Shown: positions 25,532 through 32,722 of the stretch, piece after piece
Layout of the letters: every line of letters begins with the position of its first letter
Numbering within the stretch: the first letter of the stretch is position 1
Source of the DNA: Microbacterium terrisoli
Lineage (GTDB): Bacteria; Actinomycetota; Actinomycetes; Actinomycetales; Microbacteriaceae
DNA length: 64,000 nt
Direction: 5' to 3'
Assembly: GCF_030866805.1 (NCBI RefSeq)
Contig: NZ_CP133019.1
Coordinates: forward strand, 2,852,001-2,916,000
Made by a program: the position numbers and the translations under genes
Notes under the pieces: model-generated
Databases searched by the model: none
Seen by the model: only the letters and a program-made list of their open reading frames with translations
Told to the model about the DNA's origin: nothing

Positions 25532-27532
25532 GAGATGCCGCAGCACCGCCTGGCCCGCACGCAGTTCGGCGGTCAGCGGCTCGAGCCGCACGTCGCGCGG
25601 CAGCGGCGGGGCGGCGGCGACCCCACGGTCGCGGGCGGCCTCACCGATCGCTTCGGCGGCACGGGCCAGCTGCTCCACGGCGACGGGGTCGATCGCAGGC
25701 GGATCGCCGGCGGCAGCGCCCTCCCCCTCGTCGGCGCCCTGCTGCACGATGATCGCGGTGGTCGCATCGACGGCGCGTTCGAGCGTCACGATCACGGGCC
25801 ACCACCCGGCCGCCGTGCTGCTGACCGGCGGCGGCTCGCTCAGCGCCTGCTGCAGCGCCGTGCGCAGATCTGAGAGCTGCCGGTAGGCTTCGCGGCGCAC
25901 TGCCTGGCGCGTGCCGGGGGCCGCTCCCAACCCGATGCGGATGTAGGCGGCCAGCGCCGAGGCCGCCCGGGCGATGCGCGGGCCGAACCGCAGCCGCGAG
26001 CGCCAGGTGTCGGGCCACGGCAGATAACCCACGATCAGCACGATCGCGCACCCGATCGCCGTGTCGGCGACCCGGCTGATCACCAGTTCGAAACCGCCGC
26101 CGGCGCCCAGGTCCAGCAGCAGCACGATCACGGGGGTCAGAAACGTCGTGAACAGGCCGTAGTTGCGCCGCTGCGCGAACGGCACGAGCGCGGCGAACAC
26201 CGCGATCCCCACCAGCGGCACGACAGCACCGGGAGACAGCGCGAGCAGGGCGCTGCCGATCAGCACCCCGACGACCGTTCCCACGCCGCGCTGCACCGCG
26301 CGGGCGAAGACGCTGCCGTAGTCGGGCTTGAGCGTCACCGCGATCGTCATGACGATCCAATACGGACGCTCGGCAGAGCTCAGGCCCACGACCAGCTCGC
26401 CGGTGGCCAGGCACAGCACGAGCCGAAGGATCGGCATCCATGTCTCGGGACCGCCCGCGACGGTGTCCCACACAGCGCCGATGCGGCTGCGGACCGTCAC
26501 GCGCGGCACCACTGCGCCCGGCAGCCGCATCGCGCGGGTGACCGGCGAGGGACCTGTGACTGCGGGCACTGCCGAGTGCGCGGTGTGCCGTGCCAGTTCA
26601 TCGACGGCTTCCAGCCCCTCGGCGAGATCACGCCAGTCGGCCCCGGCCAGCAGCGGGACCGGCAGGTCGTCATCGGTGCGCGGCGGTTCGGTGCGCCGGA
26701 TGCGGTCGGCGAGCGCGGCCACCCACGCGACCACCGACGAGGGAACCGGCTGATCATGCACGGCGCGCGCCGTCGTGGCCTCGATCACCGGCGTGGCGGC
26801 GTTGAGGAACGCGGCCTGACGACGGATATGCCGGTCGCTGCCGCCCACGTGCGCCCGCGAGGTCTGGACGGTGTCGTACGCCTTGTTCATCGCGACAGTC
26901 AGTCGGCTGCGCGCGTCGACGGCACTGGAGGCTGCGGGCCCTCCGGCGGTGCCGGGCCCGCCGCACGCCGCCATGTAATCCGACAGCTTCGCGTACACGT
27001 CGGCGACGGTGTCCCGCCCGGGGTCCCGCGACGATCCAGCGCTCTCGATCAGGGCCAGCATCAGCGCCCACGCCGACCCGGCCACGTATCCCACCGACGG
27101 CAGCCAGGGCGGAACCGGTCCGAAGTCGGCGCCGGAGGCCACGATCAGGTACAGCAGGAACTGGAGGGCGGCGACCGAGGCGACCGCCCCCTGCACGCTC
27201 ACGACGCCGGCGACGAGCCCGCCGATGACGACGGATGCCGCGGTCCACGCCGGGTGCCCGAAGACCAGACCGCCGACGACGAACCCGATGAAGCCACCCG
27301 TGGTCGCCCCCGCGACCCGCACGATCCGAAAGCGGACGGTGCCTTCGGCATCGGCGAGACTGCCGCCCAGCGCACCGATCGAACACAGCAGCCCGAGCCC
27401 GAGCTGGCCGATGACCGCGCCGATCGACACCGGCACCGCCACGGCCACCGCGACCCGCAGCATCCTCGCCCACGGCACGGGCAGGCGCTGCTGGCGCGTG
27501 AGTTCGCGCACCCACTTCGACGAGGCAGACAC
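25514..27532 (-). CDS. FUSC-family membrane protein (aromatic acid exporter-like)
   Basis: A 672-residue integral membrane protein with the two-lobed architecture of FUSC/YccS/AaeB-like proteins. There are two clusters of about six closely spaced hydrophobic spans (about 20-150 and 350-500), each followed by a soluble helical region. The motif KPDYGSVFARAVQRGVGTVVGVLIGSAL near 390 is characteristic of the FUSC domain. Related proteins export aromatic acids or fusaric acid, but the substrate here is inferred only from the family. The start is GTG at 27532 because it lies 6 nt behind TAGGCT (27539-27544, minus strand); an in-frame GTG at 27538 abuts that box and would be untranscribed. Confidence 0.82.
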   Translation of the reverse strand: MSASSKWVRELTRQQRLPVPWARMLRVAVAVAVPVSIGAVIGQLGLGLLCSIGALGGSLADAEGTVRFRIVRVAGATTGGFIGFVVGGLVFGHPAWTAASVVIGGLVAGVVSVQGAVASVAALQFLLYLIVASGADFGPVPPWLPSVGYVAGSAWALMLALIESAGSSRDPGRDTVADVYAKLSDYMAACGGPGTAGGPAASSAVDARSRLTVAMNKAYDTVQTSRAHVGGSDRHIRRQAAFLNAATPVIEATTARAVHDQPVPSSVVAWVAALADRIRRTEPPRTDDDLPVPLLAGADWRDLAEGLEAVDELARHTAHSAVPAVTGPSPVTRAMRLPGAVVPRVTVRSRIGAVWDTVAGGPETWMPILRLVLCLATGELVVGLSSAERPYWIVMTIAVTLKPDYGSVFARAVQRGVGTVVGVLIGSALLALSPGAVVPLVGIAVFAALVPFAQRRNYGLFTTFLTPVIVLLLDLGAGGGFELVISRVADTAIGCAIVLIVGYLPWPDTWRSRLRFGPRIARAASALAAYIRIGLGAAPGTRQAVRREAYRQLSDLRTALQQALSEPPPVSSTAAGWWPVIVTLERAVDATTAIIVQQGADEGEGAAAGDPPAIDPVAVEQLARAAEAIGEAARDRGVAAAPPLPRDVRLEPLTAELRAGQAVLRHLTRPPE

Positions 27533-27668
27533 GCGCACAGCCTACGTCGGGAGCGATCGGCGACGAGGGACGCGGGGCCTTGCGCCGCGCCCGCGACAGA
27601 GCGCCCGGCGTGCGCCTTCACCAGACGCAGACGCATGTCAGATCGGGCCATGAAAAAGAAATCACAAA

Positions 27669-27714
27669 AAGATAACGACAAACGCTAGCTTCCGTTATCT
27701 TCTCGTTATATAGT
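27669..27714 (+). promoter_or_regulatory. AT-rich promoter with 9-bp inverted repeat
   Basis: In a visibly AT-rich spot (27650-27760), 9-bp arms AAGATAACG (27669-27677) and CGTTATCTT (27693-27701) flank a 15-base centre. A further half-site CGTTATA (27704-27710) leads into a -10-like TATAGT (27709-27714). No good -35 box is visible, which fits an activator- or repressor-controlled promoter. Transcription would start near 27721. A 12-codon Lys-rich ORF (27650-27688) overlaps the left arm and is probably chance. Confidence 0.4.
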
Positions 27715-27719
27715 GATCG

Positions 27720-27820
27720 CACGGTAGTTGTTTTGCTGTGGCAGCTGCCGACATGTGATTGCAGGACACTCTTGGTGCAAGGGAAAGAGCCGGTCGGGAG
27801 CCTCTCCGACCGGCTCTTAC
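27720..27820 (+). ncRNA. Candidate structured RNA upstream of the DUF222/HNH gene
   Basis: Downstream of the AT-rich promoter the sequence can fold into a stem CGGTAGTTG/CAGCTGCCG that uses two G-U pairs, a short TTGCA/TGCAA stem, and a perfect 13-bp hairpin AAGAGCCGGTCGG (27785-27797) / CCGACCGGCTCTT (27806-27818) with an 8-base loop. The G-U pairs suggest RNA rather than a DNA operator. There is no recognisable Rfam family and no U-run. The remaining stretch to 27952 shows no other gene. This could be a 5' leader of the next gene or a separate small RNA. Confidence 0.35.
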
Positions 27821-27952
27821 CGTGTCTGGGGACGATCTCACCGGCGGAGCCTCCTCCACAGGTCGGGTAGCAGTGGAGTTATCCACAGAAATACACTGTG
27901 ACCTGGGAAACGTGCGGGACTCGATGTCGGAGGTCCACACCATGATGGAGGT

Positions 27953-29260
27953 ATGCACACAGCACCGGCAGACCTGATCACGACGCTCACGCGCCTTGAT
28001 CAGACGCTGGCCGCGTGCGCGCGAGAAGCCATCGACGGCGATGTGTCGCGAGGGATGACGGATGCCGAGCTTGTCACTCTCACGCGCGTGACCGAGTCGC
28101 TGGGGCGGCGGGTCGACGCCATGCGCATCACTTCCGCCGGCGAGATCGCTGAACGGTCGCGCCCCGAACGGGGCGAACAACGGCTGTCGGCACGTCAGGG
28201 CTGTATGAACGCCTCCGACCTGCTCACCCGGCTGACCTGCATCGCTTCGGCGAGCGCCCGCGGACGGATTCGACACGCACACGCCGTGGCCACGCGTACG
28301 ACACTGACCGGAACGCCGCTGCCGGCGCAGTTCCCCGCGATCCGCACCGCGCTTGCCGCCGGCACGATCGGCGCCGACACTGTGGCCGCGATCGTCAGCA
28401 CGCTGTCTCCGGTCGCCGACCGCTGCGATCCTGCACTGCTGGCTGCGGCAGAACGGGAGCTGGTCGCCGCCGCCACCGACACCTCACCCGACGGAGCACC
28501 GCCGTGCAGCGCGGATGACACCCGGCTGCAGGCGAAGGTGTGGCTGCTGGTGCTCGACCCCGACGGCCCTGTTCCCGACGACGAGCGCGCTGCACGTCGC
28601 CGATTCCTGCGGCTGGGACGCAAGCACGATGATCTCGTTCCGATCAGCGGGGCGCTGCTGCCGGAGGTTGCAGCTCAGCTCGAGCGACTGTTCGACGCAT
28701 ATGAGAATCCGCGGGTGGAAGACCGCACGCAGGATGCCGGTGTCGCGTTCCGCGACCGTGCAGGTGAGCACGGCGACGCCCAGCAGGCAGACCCACGCAC
28801 GCGCGCGCAGCGCCGCCACGACATCCTCGCCACGATCCTCGGTGTCGCTGCGCGGTCCGCGGACTCCCCCACTCTGGGCGGCCTGCCGCCGACACTGCTG
28901 GTCACGATCGGCGCCGACGAAGTCGACCGCGACGGGGAGTGCATCATTCCCGGATGCCACATCCCGGCTTCGTGGTGCGAAATCCATCATGTCGTCCCGT
29001 ACGCGGAGGGCGGCCGCACGCACGTCGACAACGGGGTTCCCCTGTGCTGGTGGCACCACCGCACGATCGAGACGAGCGGATGGCAGATCCGTATGGTCGG
29101 TGGGGTGCCGGAAGTACGCGCGCCGTCCACGATCGACCCGAACCGCCGCTGGCGACGGCATCCAGGATCACTGCACCGCGCACGCGACGGAATCCGACGC
29201 GCCTTCGACGGCGGCGCGGGAAGAGCGCGCAGCCGGGCGCGACGAACGACGCCGGGATGA
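27953..29260 (+). CDS. DUF222 / 13E12-repeat protein with HNH endonuclease domain
   Basis: A 435-residue member of the actinobacterial 13E12-repeat family: an N-terminal DUF222 helical region (about 1-260) and a C-terminal HNH nuclease-like domain. The latter reads CIIPGCHIPASWCEIHHVVPYAEGG followed by TDVDNG-like HVDNGVPLCWWHHRTIE, giving the two Cys-x-x-Cys-like zinc positions and the HH...N...H core. These genes are multicopy in many actinobacterial genomes and are often discussed as selfish or mobile-intron-like elements, but their role is unproven. The ATG has GGAGG only two bases upstream, too close for standard initiation, so start choice or translation mode is uncertain. Confidence 0.85.
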   Translation: MHTAPADLITTLTRLDQTLAACAREAIDGDVSRGMTDAELVTLTRVTESLGRRVDAMRITSAGEIAERSRPERGEQRLSARQGCMNASDLLTRLTCIASASARGRIRHAHAVATRTTLTGTPLPAQFPAIRTALAAGTIGADTVAAIVSTLSPVADRCDPALLAAAERELVAAATDTSPDGAPPCSADDTRLQAKVWLLVLDPDGPVPDDERAARRRFLRLGRKHDDLVPISGALLPEVAAQLERLFDAYENPRVEDRTQDAGVAFRDRAGEHGDAQQADPRTRAQRRHDILATILGVAARSADSPTLGGLPPTLLVTIGADEVDRDGECIIPGCHIPASWCEIHHVVPYAEGGRTHVDNGVPLCWWHHRTIETSGWQIRMVGGVPEVRAPSTIDPNRRWRRHPGSLHRARDGIRRAFDGGAGRARSRARRTTPG

Positions 29261-29282
29261 GGCCAGTCGCCTGGGCATGCTG

Positions 29283-31169
29283 TCAGACCCCGCCGCCTCC
29301 GCCACCGCCGCCACCACCGCCGGCGGAGCCGCCGCCGCTCGAGCCGCCCGAAGTCGATGACGAGGACGCAGCGGCAGACGAGAGCGAACCGACGCCGGCG
29401 GCGAACGTCGCGGCGTTGAAACCCGCTGTGCCGGCATACCAATACGGTGTCTGGCCTGCGGGGTACATCGCGGCCAGCCGCTCGGACCATTCCTTCTCTT
29501 GTCCGAACACGACCGCATACGGCAGCAGCTTCTCGTACAGGCGGATCATCTGGCGCGAGTCGTTCACGTCCACCCGCACACGCTCAGCGCCCGACGGCGA
29601 CTGCAGCATGCGGATGCGGTCCGCTTCGGCCCATTCGATGAACAGCTTCAGCCCTTCCAGGTGGTCGCGCACCTCGGCGCCGGCAGCCGTCAGCGGCTTG
29701 CGCGAGATCAGCATGACGGCTGTGACGAACACCGCAGTGGCCAGCATCATGACGATCACCGGGATCACCGCACTGACATATGAGGCCAACGCCACGACAC
29801 CGGCGATCAATGCCACCGCGAAGAAGACCGACGCCAGCAGAATGGGCACCGCCCGTGTTCTCGCCGGCACCGTGCGCCGCAGCCCGCGCTGCGACAGCTG
29901 CGCGGCACCCCAGCGCAGCATCTTCTGTCCCGCTTTGGCGAAACGCGAGTTCGAACCTCCGAACGCGAACACCGCGCCGGGTGCGGCATCCTCACCGAAC
30001 AATCCACGCAGCAGCATGCGGCCGTCTTCATCGATCGCCTTGCTGCGGTCCACGAGCTCGGCCTGCATCTTGTGCGCACCGAACAGGCGCTTCTCGCCCT
30101 CGATGATCCGGATGCTGCCGCCCACTGCCTGCTCGAGCACCTCGGCCGGCACCGCCTTCGACGTCGCGCGACGCATCACCGCGGCGATCAGTGCGTCGAT
30201 TGACTCGGGCGGAGTGTATTCGGCGATGATCGTGGGGCGGCCCGCGGCATCCTTCAGCCTTCGTGACCGGGTGAACACCGCCGTCACCAGCGCGGCGATC
30301 GCGCCGAGGCCGGCGACCCCCTGCACCCACCCCCACGGCGAGGCGAGGAACGACGGGTCGAACGGCGTGAACGTGCCCTGTCGAAATGCGACGGCCATCG
30401 TCATCGTCTGCCGAGGGCCGACGCTCTGCGCCGACGCGGTCACGACCTGCCCGCCGTCCGCGGCCGTACCCGCGGTGATGCGGCACGCCTGGCTCGTGCC
30501 CTGGGCACCCTGATAGCAGCTCTGCGCGCCGGTCATCTCGGCTGCGAGATCGGCCGGAACGTGCAGCGTGGCAGTCACCGAGCCGAACGGCTGCCGCCAG
30601 TCGACGCCGTTGACGTCCCAGTAGAACTCGTCGGCGTCGGTGTCGGCAAATGCCCACGTGACGTGCCGCAGGGTGTAGGTGAACACGTAGGTCTGAGCGC
30701 CGTGCACGAAGCCGGGCGCACGAGAGGTGACGGTGAACGTGCCGTCGTCGTGATCGACCTCTGCCGGGCGCGGCGCGCCGTTCCCGTCGGTGACCGAGAC
30801 CAGGTGCGGCTCCAGCGGCTGACCGTTGTAGGTGTCGGGGATGCTGCGGCGCATGCCGTGGTTCTGATCGGTGTCGGGAAACAGCGCGACGAACGTCTCG
30901 ACGACCCGCAGCGTGCTCGCCCCGTCCTTGTCGCGCCCGAGCGTGTAGTCGGCGTGCATGCTCTGGAACGAGAAATCGTCGACGCCGGCGCGGGCGCGGT
31001 CGCCGGCGGGCAGGGGCTCGGCGCCCGCGACGTCGGCGGATGACACGGAGGCGCGCAGCACGTGCGTGGCCGGTGCGGCCGCAGCGGCGTCGGCGGCCAG
31101 CAGCATCGGGATGACGGATGCCGCGACGGCCACGACCAGTGCGAGCAGAGTCCTACGGAGAGTGCGCAT
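29283..31169 (-). CDS. DUF2207 domain membrane protein with Gly-rich tail
   Basis: A 628-residue exported membrane protein. A signal peptide (RRTLLALVVAVAASVIPMLLA) is followed by the extracytoplasmic DUF2207 domain (about 50-290), a transmembrane span near 305-325, a cytoplasmic part with EYTPPESIDALIAAVMRR, and two spans at about 465-510. The C-terminus ends in a Ser/Gly stretch closing with eleven consecutive Gly before Val. DUF2207 proteins are common in actinobacteria and Firmicutes and have no established function. The start is ATG at 31169, 8 nt behind TAGGCT (31178-31183, minus strand), and is divergent from the marR gene with only 35 bases between starts. Confidence 0.85.
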   Translation of the reverse strand: MRTLRRTLLALVVAVAASVIPMLLAADAAAAAPATHVLRASVSSADVAGAEPLPAGDRARAGVDDFSFQSMHADYTLGRDKDGASTLRVVETFVALFPDTDQNHGMRRSIPDTYNGQPLEPHLVSVTDGNGAPRPAEVDHDDGTFTVTSRAPGFVHGAQTYVFTYTLRHVTWAFADTDADEFYWDVNGVDWRQPFGSVTATLHVPADLAAEMTGAQSCYQGAQGTSQACRITAGTAADGGQVVTASAQSVGPRQTMTMAVAFRQGTFTPFDPSFLASPWGWVQGVAGLGAIAALVTAVFTRSRRLKDAAGRPTIIAEYTPPESIDALIAAVMRRATSKAVPAEVLEQAVGGSIRIIEGEKRLFGAHKMQAELVDRSKAIDEDGRMLLRGLFGEDAAPGAVFAFGGSNSRFAKAGQKMLRWGAAQLSQRGLRRTVPARTRAVPILLASVFFAVALIAGVVALASYVSAVIPVIVMMLATAVFVTAVMLISRKPLTAAGAEVRDHLEGLKLFIEWAEADRIRMLQSPSGAERVRVDVNDSRQMIRLYEKLLPYAVVFGQEKEWSERLAAMYPAGQTPYWYAGTAGFNAATFAAGVGSLSSAAASSSSTSGGSSGGGSAGGGGGGGGGGGV

Positions 31170-31204
31170 CGTTGACCAGCCTATTGTCCGGCTACGCTGG
31201 TGCG

Positions 31205-31660
31205 ATGACCGATCGTCGCCTCGCCGTGGCTGCGTGGGAGAGTCTGTTCCGCGCACAGCACGACGTCTTCGACCGGATCAGCGGCGACTTCTCCGAAGCC
31301 CGACTCACTCAGGCGGAGTATGACGTCCTGCTCACCGTGGCCCGCGCACCCGAGATGACCGCGCGATTGCGCGACGTCACCGCCAACATGCTGATCAGCC
31401 AGCCCAGCGTCTCGCGGCTGGTCGATCGGATGGTCTCCCAAGAGCTGCTGTCCAAGTGCGCCGACCCCGATGACGGTCGCGGGTCGCTCGTGCGTGCGAC
31501 CGACCGGGGTGCCGCGGCATTCCGGGCCCTGGCGGCCCAGCACGCCCGCACGATCGCCGAGCACATGTCCGCGCTGGACGATGCCGAGTTGGCGACCCTG
31601 AAGGCGCTGACCGACAAGCTGCGCGGCTCGCTCGACGACGGCAGCGCGCCGGCCGGCTGA
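31205..31660 (+). CDS. MarR-family transcriptional regulator
   Basis: A 151-residue winged-helix regulator: LTQAEYDVLLTVARAPEMTARLRDVTANMLISQPSVSRLVDRMVSQELL carries the MarR HTH (about 37-85), followed by the wing KCADPDDGRGSLVRATDRG and the C-terminal dimerisation helix. The ATG at 31205 lies 6 nt behind TACGCT (31193-31198). The promoters of this gene and of the DUF2207 gene lie back to back in 35 bases, so binding of this regulator there would affect both; that is inferred from geometry only. Confidence 0.9.
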   Translation: MTDRRLAVAAWESLFRAQHDVFDRISGDFSEARLTQAEYDVLLTVARAPEMTARLRDVTANMLISQPSVSRLVDRMVSQELLSKCADPDDGRGSLVRATDRGAAAFRALAAQHARTIAEHMSALDDAELATLKALTDKLRGSLDDGSAPAG

Positions 31661-31678
31661 GCGGGCGGACGCCCGACG

Positions 31679-32722
31679 TCACCAGCGGTTGTGCACGTCT
31701 TCGGCCCACCCGTCGATGCCGTCGAAGGCGACGACATCACCGTTCGGCACGGTCAGCGAACCGGCCCAGCTACCGAAGAGCTGGTGCGTACGGCTGGAGA
31801 GGACGACGAGATCGGTTCCGGAGGTCTTGTCGTAGAGCGGGGTGAAGGATGCCTCCAGCCCGCCGCCGCTGATGCGCCACGGCCGCAGGAAGTCGGCCGG
31901 GTCGTAGTCCCAGTCCAGCTCCGTGTGGATCTTGTGCAGCACGCCGTCGATCACGAGCCCGTTCTCGGTCTGCCCGGTGCCTCGGGTCCACTGCCCGCCC
32001 ACCTGCAGGCCGATCGTGCGCCCACGCGAGATGCCCGAGCCCGCGCCCCAGTTCCAGCGCACGTCGTACGGCCAGCGGCCGCGCCCGTGGTCGAGCACCG
32101 CCCATGATTCTCCGGCCGGCACCTCATGCACGACTCCGTCGATCGTGACGGTTCCGGCCGCGGGGAGCGCGACATCCTTCACGGTGTACTGAAAGCGCTT
32201 CTCGCTCCACGGCACCACCGCCGCCAGACACTCATGGCCGGCGGGGCGGGTGATCGTGACGTCGAACCGTGCCCGAGGGATGCGGGCGCGCAGACGCACG
32301 CGTCCGGCTGCGCCTTCGACGAGTGGGCCGAGCGGGTCGATGTCGATCTCGAGGTCCTTCGCCCGGGCGCGGGCAGGGCCGGCATCCAGCCGCGGCGGCA
32401 GCTCGACGCCCCGGGCCGGGATCACCGTCGCCGCCTTCGCGATCTCGAACCGCGTCGGACGCTCGAGCACCCACACCTCGTGCACGGCGGCGTAGTCGAT
32501 CGATGACACCGTGGCCGCGAGCACATGGGTGGGGGTGATGATGTTCCAGTACTCCCAGCGCTTGTTGCGCCCCCAGCTCACCACCCGACCGGTGTCGTTG
32601 ACCCGACGTCCGATCCCGCCGGTTTCGACGAGGGGATGCCGCGCCCAGCCCACCGCGTCCGGATTGAGCGTGCCGTCGGGCCCGGTGAGCGGGACGGGCG
32701 CGGTCAGCTCTCGCGCATCCAT
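31679..32722 (-). CDS. DUF2804 domain-containing protein
   Basis: A 347-residue protein of the DUF2804 family: ELTAPVPLTGPDGTLNPDAVGWARHPL at the N-terminus, GRNKRWEYWNIITPTHVLAATVSSIDYA, the mid-protein DHGRGRWPYDVRWNWGAGSG and the C-terminal YDKTSGTDLVVLSSRTHQLFGSWAG. No signal peptide or membrane span is seen. The fold and function of DUF2804 are not established. Here it overlaps the 3' end of a GH2 glycosidase gene by 19 bases and is the last gene of an MFS-GH2-DUF2804 operon, which suggests a role linked to glycoside uptake and breakdown. Confidence 0.85.
   Translation of the reverse strand: MDARELTAPVPLTGPDGTLNPDAVGWARHPLVETGGIGRRVNDTGRVVSWGRNKRWEYWNIITPTHVLAATVSSIDYAAVHEVWVLERPTRFEIAKAATVIPARGVELPPRLDAGPARARAKDLEIDIDPLGPLVEGAAGRVRLRARIPRARFDVTITRPAGHECLAAVVPWSEKRFQYTVKDVALPAAGTVTIDGVVHEVPAGESWAVLDHGRGRWPYDVRWNWGAGSGISRGRTIGLQVGGQWTRGTGQTENGLVIDGVLHKIHTELDWDYDPADFLRPWRISGGGLEASFTPLYDKTSGTDLVVLSSRTHQLFGSWAGSLTVPNGDVVAFDGIDGWAEDVHNRW

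Noticed and set aside
27650..27688. 12-codon Lys-rich mini-ORF (MKKKSQKDNDKR).
   Set aside because: It overlaps the palindrome and AT-rich promoter and has no clear ribosome binding site; more likely a by-product of base composition.
27953..29260. HNH domain as part of a restriction or toxin system.
   Set aside because: The DUF222-HNH architecture is the common actinobacterial 13E12 family and no methylase, immunity or partner gene is adjacent.
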